From Microthrixaceae bacterium (GTDB lineage Bacteria; Actinomycetota; Acidimicrobiia; Acidimicrobiales; Poriferisodalaceae), in contig WTFX01000029.1 in assembly GCA_011523825.1 (NCBI GenBank), forward strand, positions 31,820-95,819: a stretch of DNA of 64,000 bases. The letters run 5' to 3'. The translations under genes and the position numbers were made by a program. The notes under the pieces are model-generated. The model had not been told where the DNA came from. It did no database searches and saw nothing but the letters and a program-made list of their open reading frames with translations. Shown here in pieces: positions 48,589 through 57,545 of this stretch. Position 1 is the first letter of the stretch, and each line of letters starts with the position of its first letter.

Positions 48589-50552
48589 GACGAGACCTCA
48601 GCCGGCAACGCACCGGCCAGCGGCGCCGCATCCGGCCACCAGAAGCGACCGGTCTGCGGCGGCCAGCCGGCGTCCGGGCACGGCGGCATCGGGCGTGGGT
48701 AGGCCTGATCAGGCGGGGTGAGCGGCAGCGAGCCCGGCGGCCACGGTTTCTTCGTACGTGTCTCGACGGGCCGCGCGACCGCCTCGCCGATGATGCCGGG
48801 ATCGGGCCGGCAGCCCAGGATCTGCTCGAGCGACTTGAACGGCGAGCGATACATCCGCTCGTGCCAGCTCGCGCCCGGTTCCCATTTCGTGGCCGAGAGC
48901 TCCCAGGTGACCTCAGGAGCTGCCGCGGCGGCATCCTGCAGCGCCGCCCACTGCTCGGGAGTGCAGTGAGGCTCCAGCTCGGGTCGCTGCAGCGCACCGT
49001 CGATGAGGGCACCGACGGGGATGCCGGACTCGCACCAGAACGCCAGATGCCAGCGGTGATCGCGGTGAGCGCGCCACGCCTCGGCTTGGGGCACCTCCAC
49101 CCACTCGCGCACAGCGACCCACTGGTTGCGCACACCTGAACTCCAAGCGCGAGGTTCGCTCCAGTCGATGGTCGCGGCCTGAGTGTCCTTCTCGTCCTGC
49201 AGCCACCGCGTTGCGTGGGCGAAGGCGTCGCTGTCGCAGTCGCCCTCGAACAGGGCATTTCGCAGCACCCGGTAGCTGAGCCGAGACCACGTGAGCCACA
49301 TGGCCTCGACGTGCGCCCCGTGATCGGTACCGGCGTCGAGACGTTCACCCGTCGATGCGTCCAGCAAGAAGGACTGCCCTGGTGGATGGCAGATCACCGC
49401 CAGTGCATGCCCGGCTGCACTCAGATCGGCAACCCAAGCTCGCTCGACGGGCGGCGACGTGAACTCGAGCCGCAGACCACGAGCCCACAGCGACTCGAGC
49501 TGCAGGGTGCGGTGCGAGGTGGTGTAGATGCCCGGGATGATCGTGGCCAGGTCGCTGCAGGCTTCCCAGAGGGTGGCGGGGCCGCTGCTGACAGCGGCGT
49601 GCCCGATGACCGAGTCCGTGACGGCGCCCTGGGCGGCTCGCCGGGTGAGCCAGCGCTTCGCCGGCGCCGACCAGTCACCGGGGAAGAATCCCGTGTCAGT
49701 CAGGCTGTGGCCGCCGAGGGCAAGCTCCATCGGCTCGCCAGGGCTGTAGACGAGCAGCTTGGCGACCTCGTTGACGGTCGTTCCCCACGAGTGCATCGGC
49801 CGCCCCCCGGGCGAGCGCATCCCGGTGATGAACGCTTCGATGGCCGCACCCGCCCGTTCCTGCTCGGCGTCTGTAGCGCCGGGGTCCGCGCCGAGTGAGG
49901 CAGGTGTGGGATGCGGGGGGCACAGCGATACGTGGTCGTAGGCGACGTTGCGATCCGCATGGATGCGGGTTTCGTAGTCGAGCCCCGCTGGATCTATTGC
50001 CAACTCCCACGCCGTCTCGGTACCTCCGCGACGGCGAGCTGCCCGAGTCCCTTCGGCGAACGCTGTCCGAGCTTCCGGCAGGTAGGGCGGCATCGCTTCC
50101 CACTGCGACCGTTGACGGACGACATAGTCGTGACCTCGCCCGACATCGTCGAGCAGTTTCGAGTGCGAGCCCACCGAGGCCGACTGGAGGTGCCGTACCG
50201 GATCGAGATGCGGCTCCGGATACGGCGGCCAGGGAACCCAGACGCGGCCGTCCCCGATCGCCACAGCCGACTGCAGTTCGAGCGATGGGAGATGCACTCC
50301 CGAGCTCGGGTACTCGCCGTTGCCCGCAATGATCAGCCGTGCCTCGCCGGCGGGTTGATCGCCCAGCGCTGAGCGCTGCTCTGTGTCGACGCCGTCGGTG
50401 TCGTCGATTGCGTCGCCGCCGGCGGCAGCCGAGATCGACGGGGCAGGATCGACTGGTTCTGCGCCGTCGTCGCTGCACGCTGCTACGAGCGCCCCGGCAG
50501 CGGCTGCCAGCAGCCCCAGTGTGGTCAGGCTGCGGCGCCTTCGAATGGCCAT
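48585..50552 (-). CDS. Large putative lipoprotein leading the pilus operon
   Basis: 655 aa. The basic N-terminus and hydrophobic stretch end in a lipobox LVAACSDD with the lipid-bearing C26, predicting a membrane-anchored, externally exposed protein. The rest is soluble, Trp-rich (many WxxP and W-containing loops) with a few cysteines; no family is recognised. The ATG has no obvious ribosome site. First gene of the pilus operon, so it may be co-assembled or required for surface attachment. Confidence 0.7.
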   Translation of the reverse strand: MAIRRRRSLTTLGLLAAAAGALVAACSDDGAEPVDPAPSISAAAGGDAIDDTDGVDTEQRSALGDQPAGEARLIIAGNGEYPSSGVHLPSLELQSAVAIGDGRVWVPWPPYPEPHLDPVRHLQSASVGSHSKLLDDVGRGHDYVVRQRSQWEAMPPYLPEARTAFAEGTRAARRRGGTETAWELAIDPAGLDYETRIHADRNVAYDHVSLCPPHPTPASLGADPGATDAEQERAGAAIEAFITGMRSPGGRPMHSWGTTVNEVAKLLVYSPGEPMELALGGHSLTDTGFFPGDWSAPAKRWLTRRAAQGAVTDSVIGHAAVSSGPATLWEACSDLATIIPGIYTTSHRTLQLESLWARGLRLEFTSPPVERAWVADLSAAGHALAVICHPPGQSFLLDASTGERLDAGTDHGAHVEAMWLTWSRLSYRVLRNALFEGDCDSDAFAHATRWLQDEKDTQAATIDWSEPRAWSSGVRNQWVAVREWVEVPQAEAWRAHRDHRWHLAFWCESGIPVGALIDGALQRPELEPHCTPEQWAALQDAAAAAPEVTWELSATKWEPGASWHERMYRSPFKSLEQILGCRPDPGIIGEAVARPVETRTKKPWPPGSLPLTPPDQAYPRPMPPCPDAGWPPQTGRFWWPDAAPLAGALPAEVSS

Positions 50553-50782
50553 CGCTCAGCTCCTGCGAACTCGTCGTGCGAGGTCGTCTTCGCGGTCATC
50601 GCGTTCGATCGGGATCGCCGCGAAGAGTCGATGCGAGTTCTAGGCGCGTTGTTTCAGAGCATTCCAATGATTTTCAAGATATGTGATGTATACGGCGAAA
50701 TCGCCGCGGTCTCGCACTTCCTGCGAGCGCGATGGTCTGGCCCCGCTGCTGCCGTCCGCAGGCGCGAAGGCAGCTGCTGGCC
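50553..50782. promoter_or_regulatory. 230-nt gap before the pilus operon
   Basis: Space between the end of the MFS gene and the pilus operon, both minus-strand. It contains the most AT-rich stretch in this part of the window (about 50660-50700) and an inverted repeat CGGCGA-AA-TCGCCG (50693-50706). The hairpin may end the MFS transcript and the AT-rich part is the natural place for the pilus promoter, though no consensus -35/-10 pair is clear. Confidence 0.4.
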
Positions 50783-52018
50783 CTAGGTGCCGGCGGCGAA
50801 TGAGGACGGCCGGTGCCGGCGCGCCCACAGGGCAAACACCAGGCTGATCGCTCCGTAGCCGGCATACGCAGTGACCAGCGGCGTCACCGTGCCGGCGATC
50901 ATGCGGTCGACGAGCATGGCCAGCAACGCGCCGCCGCCAGTAGAGATCGTGCCGATCACCGCTGATGCGGTGCCGGCCAACTCGCCCATAGGGCCCATGG
51001 CCTGGGCCTGCATGAGCGGGTTGACGAACGTACGCAGGGCATTGATCACCACGATCACGGCGAACCAGCCGAAGAACGACGGCTTGCCGTCGGCCTGCCA
51101 TGACCACAGCGCAAGGGCGCACGACAGCACGACGGTGGTCGGCAGCAGCACGACAATCATCCGATCTGCGCCGATCCGAGTCACCTGCCTGCTGCCGGTG
51201 AACACCACCAGCCCCATGAACACGCTCATTCCGGCGAAGTAGTAGGCGAATACCCCACCCCGGCCGTACACGTCGTCAAACAGCAGCTGGCTGCTCCCCA
51301 AGAACGCGAAGAATGCGCCCATGTCGAACATGACAGCCAGCGCCGAGCCGATCGTGAGCTTGTTGGCAAATACCGCCACGATGGCCTCGCGGGTGCGGCT
51401 GAGCGTGAGGGGGCGACGGCGTTCGGGCGGGAGCGACTCGGGGAGCCGGATGACCCACAGCGCCAGCACCACGGTCAGCGCCATCGGGGCGGCCATCACC
51501 CAACGCCACGAACCGAGAGCCAGCACCGCCTGGCCGAGCAATGGAGCGATTGCGGGCACCACCATGAACACCGCCGCGACGGCCGACAGCACGCGGCCCA
51601 GCCGGTCTCCCTCGTACAGATCACGGCCGATGGCCAGTGACAGTGCGCGGGGACCTGCGGCGCCGATGCCCCAGACCAGGCGGCTGACGATCAGGAAGCC
51701 GAACGAGGGCGCCAGTGCTGAGCCCAGGGCCCCAAGCGTGTACAGGGCCAGACCGGCGTACAGCACCGGCTTGCGGCCGAAGCGGTCGGTGAAGGGGCCA
51801 TAGAGCATCTGCGCGCCGGCCAGGCCGAAGAAGTACAGCGTGACCGTCAGCGCCACCCGAGGCGAATCGGCAGCGAGCCCGAGGCCGAGCCGGATGTCAC
51901 CGAACGCGGGCAGCGCCATGTCGATGCCCAGTGCCGTGGTGGCGCTGATGGCGCCCAGCAAGAAGACGAGTTCGCGTTCGGCAATCCGTCTCGGCTGCGG
52001 ATCGCCTGCTGGGTTCAC
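50783..52018 (-). CDS. Bcr/CflA-type MFS efflux transporter
   Basis: 411 aa with twelve predicted transmembrane helices. The MFS motif A-like loop GPFTDRFGRKPVLYAG (near 72-87), an early SATTALGIDMALPAF and RALSLAIGRDLYEG match the Bcr/CflA drug-resistance family (DHA1). Proton-driven export of small molecules is expected. It follows nusB by 24 nt. Confidence 0.88.
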   Translation of the reverse strand: MNPAGDPQPRRIAERELVFLLGAISATTALGIDMALPAFGDIRLGLGLAADSPRVALTVTLYFFGLAGAQMLYGPFTDRFGRKPVLYAGLALYTLGALGSALAPSFGFLIVSRLVWGIGAAGPRALSLAIGRDLYEGDRLGRVLSAVAAVFMVVPAIAPLLGQAVLALGSWRWVMAAPMALTVVLALWVIRLPESLPPERRRPLTLSRTREAIVAVFANKLTIGSALAVMFDMGAFFAFLGSSQLLFDDVYGRGGVFAYYFAGMSVFMGLVVFTGSRQVTRIGADRMIVVLLPTTVVLSCALALWSWQADGKPSFFGWFAVIVVINALRTFVNPLMQAQAMGPMGELAGTASAVIGTISTGGGALLAMLVDRMIAGTVTPLVTAYAGYGAISLVFALWARRHRPSSFAAGT

Positions 52019-52042
52019 GTGCCGGCCGTCACGATCCGGCTG

Positions 52043-52468
52043 TCAGCGGCCGTCGACTGCGGCAGCGAGCACGCCGTTCACCAAGGCGCCGCTGCGGTCG
52101 GTGGCGCCCAGCCGGTGCGCCAGCTCGACGGCCTCGTTGATGACCACCGCCGCGGGTGCCGCCCCTCGCTCCAGCTCCAACAGGCCTTGCATCAGGATGA
52201 GCCGGTCGCACACGCCGAGGCGCTGCGGCGTCCAGCCCTCGTTCAGCAGTCCACCAAGCCGCCCGGTCAGCGCCTCGCGCTGGGCGTCGACGCCGGTGGC
52301 CAGCTCGAGCGCGAACGGGTCGAGGTCGCTGACCTGCTCTGCAAGCACATCGGCCAGCTCGCACGACTTCATCTCCGCCTCGTACAGCAGCTCCACCGAG
52401 CGCTGGCGCGCCTCGCGGCGGCGGGTCGGCTCGTCGGGAGCGGCGAAGGGGTCGCTCGGGCGGCTCAT
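52043..52468 (-). CDS. nusB: Transcription antitermination factor NusB
   Basis: 141 aa from ATG 52468 (an ATG six codons upstream at 52486 is the alternative). The helical fold begins RRREARQRSVELLYEAEMK and contains VINEAVELAHRLG. NusB with S10 binds BoxA RNA in rRNA antitermination. Downstream of efp, the conserved actinobacterial order. Confidence 0.94.
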   Translation of the reverse strand: MSRPSDPFAAPDEPTRRREARQRSVELLYEAEMKSCELADVLAEQVSDLDPFALELATGVDAQREALTGRLGGLLNEGWTPQRLGVCDRLILMQGLLELERGAAPAAVVINEAVELAHRLGATDRSGALVNGVLAAAVDGR

Positions 52469-52506
52469 GGCTGTGGCTCCGAGCATGTCGCGGCGGCCCG
52501 AGGGCG

Positions 52507-53073
52507 TCAGCCGCGGGCCCGCTCGATGTAGTCGCCGCTGCGGGTGTCCACCTTCAGCCGCTCGCCAGTCTCGATGAACAGCGGCACCTGCACCACCAGC
52601 CCGGTGGACATCGTGGCCTGCTTGCGTGCGCCCGATACCCGGTCGCCCTGCACGCCGGGGTCGGTGTCGGCCACCTCCAGCACCACCGATGCGGGCAGCT
52701 CCACGCCCAGCACCTCGTCGCCGTAGCGCACGACGGTGGCCATCTCGCCTTCCACCAGGAAACTCGTGGCGCTGCCGGCCGCCGTGCGGCTGACCGGGAG
52801 CTGTTCGTAGCTGTCGGTGTCCATGAACACCAGCGAGTCGCCGTCGGCGTACAGGTATTGCATGTCGCGCTGGTCGATGACGGCGCGCTCCATGCGCTCG
52901 CCCGCTCGGAACGTGCGCTCGAGCGTGGCACCGGTGCGCACGTTCTTGAGCGTGGTCCGCACGAACGCGCCGCCCTTGCCCGGCTTGACGTGCTGGAACT
53001 CGGTGAGCTGGAACAGCCCGTCGGCGAGGTCGAGCGTCATGCCGTTGCGGAAGTCGGCGGTGGAGATGGCCAT
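52507..53073 (-). CDS. efp: Elongation factor P
   Basis: 188 aa, three OB/KOW domains, rescues ribosomes stalled on polyproline. The tip loop HVKPGKGGAFVR carries the lysine that is modified in some species. Sequence and length are normal. Lies between aroQ and nusB. Confidence 0.97.
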   Translation of the reverse strand: MAISTADFRNGMTLDLADGLFQLTEFQHVKPGKGGAFVRTTLKNVRTGATLERTFRAGERMERAVIDQRDMQYLYADGDSLVFMDTDSYEQLPVSRTAAGSATSFLVEGEMATVVRYGDEVLGVELPASVVLEVADTDPGVQGDRVSGARKQATMSTGLVVQVPLFIETGERLKVDTRSGDYIERARG

Positions 53074-53154
53074 GTCAACGCCTCGCGGTCAGCCTGAGTG
53101 CTTGCAGGTTCGCAGCGGGACGGTACAAGCACGGCCCGCCGCCACGACAGGGCG

Positions 53155-53652
53155 TCACGATGGCCGTTCGGCTTGGTCGCCGGTATCGGGGGAATCGGAG
53201 GCGGCGGCCGCATCGATGGCCAGCGCGACTGCCCGCGGGTAGCCAGCGCCGCCCTCCCCCGCCACCCGGGCGGTCGCCAGCGGCTCCACCACCGACAGAT
53301 GCCGCCACGGCTCGCGCTCGCGGGGCTCGGACAGGTGCAGCTCCACGATCGGGCCCTCGAATGCGGCGAGTGCGTCGTGCAGTGACCAGCCGTAGTGAGT
53401 GAGCGCGCCGGGGTTCACCACGATCGCCTCTACCCGGCCGATGCCCGCGTGCACCGCATCGACCAGTTCGCCCTCGTGGTTGCTCTGGCGGTGCTCGAGA
53501 TCCCAGCCGCGCTCGGTTGCGGCCCGACGGGCGGCACGCACGTGATCGAGCAGCGTGTCGGTGCCGTAGATCTCGGGCTGGCGGGTGCCCAGCAGGTTCA
53601 GGTTCGGGCCCGACAGCAGCAGCACGACATGGCGAGGCATGACTGCACTCAC
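53155..53652 (-). CDS. aroQ: 3-dehydroquinate dehydratase, type II
   Basis: 165 aa. GPNLNLLGTRQPEIYG carries the catalytic Arg and Tyr, followed by QSNHEGELVD and NPGALTHYGWSLHDAL, and ELHLSEPREREPWRHLS. One family position differs: the usual Asn of HLSNP is Glu (HLSEP). Removes water from dehydroquinate in the shikimate pathway. ATG 53652 overlaps the aroB stop (ATGA). Confidence 0.95.
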   Translation of the reverse strand: MSAVMPRHVVLLLSGPNLNLLGTRQPEIYGTDTLLDHVRAARRAATERGWDLEHRQSNHEGELVDAVHAGIGRVEAIVVNPGALTHYGWSLHDALAAFEGPIVELHLSEPREREPWRHLSVVEPLATARVAGEGGAGYPRAVALAIDAAAASDSPDTGDQAERPS

Positions 53653-54734
53653 ATCCGCTCGAGCGCGCTGCGCAGCACGCCGGGATCGATGCCGGGCACC
53701 ACTTCGAGGCCGTCGGGACCGTCGAGCACGAACGTGATGCCTCCGGCGGCCTTCTTGTCGCGGCCGAACAGCTCGATGATCTCGTCGCGGTCGATGCCGT
53801 GGGGCAGGCTCGCATTGAGCCCGTAGGCGGCGACCACCCGCTCATGCTCGGCCACACGATCGTCGTCGATGCGTCCGAGCACGCGAGCGACCACGGCCGC
53901 GTAGCGCAGGCCAATGGCCACCGCCTCGCCGTGGCGCAGGTCGAACCGCCCGGCGATCTCGAGCGCATGCCCGAGTGTGTGCCCATAGTTCAGCAACGCC
54001 CGGCGACCGCCCTCGGTTTCGTCCGACGCCACCACCTCGGCCTTGATGGCCACGCACGCCGCCACCAGTTCTGCCCCTTCGAGCGAGCTGAGCGGCTCAC
54101 CGCCTTCTAGGCGACGCGCGAGGGACGGGTGGGAACCAATGAGCTGCGCGGCCTGCGGTGTGCAGCCGATGAAGTGGTACTTGGCCAGTTCGCCGTAGCC
54201 GGCGCGCAATTCGCGCTCGGGCAGCGTGTCGAGCACCTCGGTATCGCACAGCACCGCTGCCGGCTGCCAGAAGGCCCCGACGAGGTTCTTGCCCTCGGCC
54301 AGGTTCACACCGGTCTTGCCGCCCACGGCAGCGTCGATCTGGCCCAGCAGCGTGGTGGCGACGTGCACAACAGCCACGCCGCGGTGGTACACCGCCGCTG
54401 CGAAGCCGGCCACGTCGGTGACGACGCCTCCCCCGACGCCCACCACGACGTCACGGCGGGTGAGGCCGAAGCGAGTGAACCGGCTGCACAACTCGCCGAT
54501 GGTGGACAGCTCCTTGGCCTGCTCGCCGTCGGGAATCTCGACTGTCTGGAAACCGATGCCAGGGTCGATGTCGACGCCGATGCCCGGCTGTGTGATCACC
54601 ACAGCGCGCTGCGCCCCGGCGGTCAGCTTGGATTCGCGCAAGACCGAGGCGAGCTCATGGCGCGCGCCGTAGCCGACCAGCACGGGGTACGAGCGGTCGC
54701 CCAGCGGAACATCGACGCGGATGGTGCCCGACAT
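53649..54734 (-). CDS. aroB: 3-dehydroquinate synthase
   Basis: 361 aa, NAD-dependent zinc enzyme making 3-dehydroquinate from DAHP. GGGVVTDVAGFAAAVYHRG, GKTGVNLAEGKN and NYGHTLGHALE are diagnostic. Start ATG 54734 (MSGTIRVDV...); the frame is open further but that region encodes the prepilin peptidase in another frame. No aroK is visible nearby. Confidence 0.96.
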   Translation of the reverse strand: MSGTIRVDVPLGDRSYPVLVGYGARHELASVLRESKLTAGAQRAVVITQPGIGVDIDPGIGFQTVEIPDGEQAKELSTIGELCSRFTRFGLTRRDVVVGVGGGVVTDVAGFAAAVYHRGVAVVHVATTLLGQIDAAVGGKTGVNLAEGKNLVGAFWQPAAVLCDTEVLDTLPERELRAGYGELAKYHFIGCTPQAAQLIGSHPSLARRLEGGEPLSSLEGAELVAACVAIKAEVVASDETEGGRRALLNYGHTLGHALEIAGRFDLRHGEAVAIGLRYAAVVARVLGRIDDDRVAEHERVVAAYGLNASLPHGIDRDEIIELFGRDKKAAGGITFVLDGPDGLEVVPGIDPGVLRSALERM

Positions 54735-54757
54735 CACGGGCGAGGGTACCGATGCTC

Positions 54758-55426
54758 TTACACGCTGAGCCCTGCCGGCACCGACCACCAGATCACCGCC
54801 AGCGCGCCGGCCACCAACGAGGGACCGAGCGCGAAGCGGTGGTCGGTGCTGCGACCCGCCACGACGATGCCGATCGCGCCCACGACGGCCGCAAGGGCGA
54901 AACCGGCCAGTAGCCCCGTGAGCACCGTCACGAGCCCGCCGAGGCCCAGATGCAAGCCCAGGTATCCGCCGAGGCGCACATCGCCGTAGCCCAGGCTGCC
55001 ACGCGATGCCAGCCAGATCACCCGCATCAGGCCCCAGCCGGCCAGTCCCCCGATCGCTACTGCCACGGCGGTGTCGCCGAGCCCCGGGAGACCGCCCTCG
55101 ATGGCTGCCGCCGCACACAGCAGAACGACGGCCCCGACCGAGGTCGCCCGCAGCAGCCGGGTAGGGATCAGGTGGGTGCGCAGGTCGATGCCCGAGATCA
55201 TGACGCCGGCCCAGCCGAACGCCAGCAGAGGGGCCGCATAGGCGCTCGAGCCGACCCGCAGCACCAGCACCGCCCCGACCGCAGCACACACTGCGATCGC
55301 CGCCGCAGGATGGAGGCTCACGCCGAAGCAGCGCCAGGCGCAGCGAACAGCTGCGACACCGGCAGCAGAGCCACCCAATGCGACGGCTGTGACGGCGACG
55401 AGAGTTGTGTCCAACTCGGCGATCAC
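54758..55426 (-). CDS. A24-family prepilin peptidase (TadV/CpaA-like)
   Basis: About 222 aa from GTG 55426; a TTG at 55483 would add 19 residues. Several transmembrane helices surround the two catalytic aspartates of family A24: SGIDLRTHLIPTRL (first Asp) and GYGDVRLGG (second Asp, GxGD). Such peptidases cleave pilin leaders. It lies 24 nt upstream of aroB in the aro operon, about 4 kb from the pilus genes that would supply its substrates. Confidence 0.87.
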   Translation of the reverse strand: MIAELDTTLVAVTAVALGGSAAGVAAVRCAWRCFGVSLHPAAAIAVCAAVGAVLVLRVGSSAYAAPLLAFGWAGVMISGIDLRTHLIPTRLLRATSVGAVVLLCAAAAIEGGLPGLGDTAVAVAIGGLAGWGLMRVIWLASRGSLGYGDVRLGGYLGLHLGLGGLVTVLTGLLAGFALAAVVGAIGIVVAGRSTDHRFALGPSLVAGALAVIWWSVPAGLSV

Positions 55427-55555
55427 AACGGTCTCGCCGCTGACGGCCGCATCGACACGCTGGGACGAACCGTCCTTGCGCAATGGGTTTCACACGCGGC
55501 CATGCCCTGCCTCCGGTCGTCGTCAGCCGCCCAAGGCTGCACTCAGGCCGGGGTG

Positions 55556-56479
55556 CTACCCGGCGATGTCAAGGCCGACGGCCGCGGCCATCACGTCGAC
55601 GGGGGCGTCTCGGCCAGTCCACATCTTGAACTGTTCGGCGGCTTGGAACAACAGCATTCCGACGCCGTTCAGCGTCGTCGCACCTGCTTGGGCTGCGGCG
55701 TCGAGCAGCGGCGTCCGCGCAGGTCGGTAGATGAGATCAACGACGATCTGGTTGCCTCGCAGCAGCGTCGGGTCGATCGGCATCGGATCGCCGTCAGCCA
55801 TGCCCAGCGGTGTGGCGTTCACCACGACATCCGCCTCGCTCGCCGATTCGGGGCCGCCGACGGCGGCTGTGCCCCTCGGACGGTCCTCCGCTGCCCCACC
55901 CGACTTCTCAACTGTCGTCGAGCCACGACGCGCACCAGAAGCAGCGGCCGCAATGCGGCCGGCCGACACACCCAGCGTCGCAGCCCGCTCCGCGGCGTCG
56001 GGCGAGCGACTCACCACAGTCACCGATGCTCCCTCTGCGGCCAAGGCGACGATCACCGCCCGCGCGGCACCGCCTGCGCCCAGCACCGTGACGCGCTTTC
56101 CGGCGAGTTCGGCGTCCACTTGCCGGCGCAGCGAGTTGACGAAGCCCGCGCCGTCGGTGTTCTCGCCGACCAAGAGGCCACGGCGGTGCCGCACGCAGTT
56201 GACTGCGCCGAGCAGGCCTGCGATAGGCGACAGCTCGTCGCACGCCTCAGCCACCTCCGCCTTGAGCGGCATGGTCACCGACAGTCCGTCGATGCCCAGA
56301 GCGCGCATCGCAGCCACGGCATCCGCACCGCCGCCGGCCGGCACCTCGAACGCCACGTACGTCCAGTCCAAGCCGAGGTGCGCGAAGCCAGCGTTGTGCA
56401 GCGCCGGGCTCAGGGAGTGCCGCACGGGGTCGCCGATCACGCCTGCGACTCTCGTGTCACCGGACGGTGCAGTCCGCAT
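55556..56479 (-). CDS. aroE: Shikimate dehydrogenase
   Basis: 307 aa from ATG 56479; upstream in-frame residues are not family-like. HSLSPALHNAGF, LSVTMPLK (catalytic Lys), ENTDGAGF (Asp) and the NADP motif GAGGAARAV are all present. Contains an unusual Ser/Gly-rich insertion (about 178-205, GARRGSTTVEKSGGAAEDR) in the nucleotide-binding domain. NADPH-dependent reduction of dehydroshikimate. Confidence 0.94.
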   Translation of the reverse strand: MRTAPSGDTRVAGVIGDPVRHSLSPALHNAGFAHLGLDWTYVAFEVPAGGGADAVAAMRALGIDGLSVTMPLKAEVAEACDELSPIAGLLGAVNCVRHRRGLLVGENTDGAGFVNSLRRQVDAELAGKRVTVLGAGGAARAVIVALAAEGASVTVVSRSPDAAERAATLGVSAGRIAAAASGARRGSTTVEKSGGAAEDRPRGTAAVGGPESASEADVVVNATPLGMADGDPMPIDPTLLRGNQIVVDLIYRPARTPLLDAAAQAGATTLNGVGMLLFQAAEQFKMWTGRDAPVDVMAAAVGLDIAG

Positions 56480-56613
56480 AGACACAGTGTGCACGCCAGC
56501 GAAGCTCTTCGGGTGGGCCAGTGCCACGAGTCGCGGCAAGCCCGCCAAGATGGCCATTCGGCACTTGCGAAAGGTCGCTGTTCGTGTGACTTGGGCTCGC
56601 TACTGTCAACGGT

Positions 56614-57543
56614 GTGGTGGGCGATGACACTTCGAACGGGCCTCCGGCAGCCCCCTGTGATCCCGAAGCTGCGTTGGCGCGACTCGTCGAGGACGGTGTC
56701 GTGTGGGGCGACGCGGTTGACTGGCTCGTGTGCCTGCCAGCCGGTTCTGTGGATCTCTTCTTCACCTCGCCTCCGTATGCGGACGCGCGGCGTTATTCGG
56801 CAATCCATCCGGATCGCTACGTGGAGTGGTTCCTGCCGTTTGCCAAAGCGATGCTGCAGGCCACGAGGGAATCCGGTTCATTTGTGCTGAACATCAAGAA
56901 CCGCGTCGCAGCAGCCGGCCACCTCAGGGGACAGCGGCATCCCTACGTGTACGAGTTGGTGCTGGAGTTGCAGCGCATGGGGTGGCGCTGGCTCGAGACC
57001 TATATCTGGTCCAAGCCCAATGCGATTCCGGGTCGGTTCGGGCCGCGTACGAAAGACAGCTTCGAGTACGTGTACCACTTCGCCAAGGGCGTTCGGCCGT
57101 TCTTTGATCTCGATGCGGTCCGGGTGCCGTATCGGTCGAGCGAGCAGGAAATCGCACGGCGGCAGCGTGATCGGAATGGTCGACGGAACACTGAGGCCGG
57201 GTTCGGCCGTGACCGAAGCGCTACCTATGACAAGGGTGGTGCCGATCCGGGCAACGTCATCGAGGTCCCTCAGGCGTACAACCAGCACTGGGGTCCCGCG
57301 GGTCAGCACACGGCGGTGATGCCCGAAGGTCTGGCCGAGTTCTTCGTTCGGGCTGCCTGTCCCTGTGACGGATTGGTTGTGGATCCTTTCGCCGGCTCGG
57401 GGACGACGGTGGTCGTTGCACGCCGCCACGGCCGTCGTGCGGGCGGGATAGAGCTGCACCGCGAGTACGTCGAGGTATGCACACAGCGGATACAGAGTGA
57501 CCAATGCGAACCCGAGCCGGGTGAGCTGCGGCTTGCGGTTTGA
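56614..57543 (+). CDS. Beta-class DNA methyltransferase (likely N4-cytosine)
   Basis: 309 aa, SAM-dependent amino-methyltransferase. Catalytic motif IV TSPPY (51-55) precedes SAM-binding motif I DPFAGSGTT (257-265), the order of beta-class enzymes; the S-P-P-Y form is typical of N4-cytosine modification, though N6-adenine cannot be ruled out. A central basic region (about 170-215) is a likely target-recognition domain. A TACTGT -10-like box (56601-56606) sits just upstream, and the GTG start has no ribosome site, suggesting a leaderless transcript. Paired with the adjacent endonuclease. Confidence 0.92.
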   Translation: MVGDDTSNGPPAAPCDPEAALARLVEDGVVWGDAVDWLVCLPAGSVDLFFTSPPYADARRYSAIHPDRYVEWFLPFAKAMLQATRESGSFVLNIKNRVAAAGHLRGQRHPYVYELVLELQRMGWRWLETYIWSKPNAIPGRFGPRTKDSFEYVYHFAKGVRPFFDLDAVRVPYRSSEQEIARRQRDRNGRRNTEAGFGRDRSATYDKGGADPGNVIEVPQAYNQHWGPAGQHTAVMPEGLAEFFVRAACPCDGLVVDPFAGSGTTVVVARRHGRRAGGIELHREYVEVCTQRIQSDQCEPEPGELRLAV

Positions 57544-57545
57544 GC

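Noticed and set aside
53649..55493. Long aroB frame reaching over the prepilin peptidase
   Set aside because: The extension is Arg/Gly-rich shadow sequence; aroB homology starts at 54734 and the peptidase is the real gene there.
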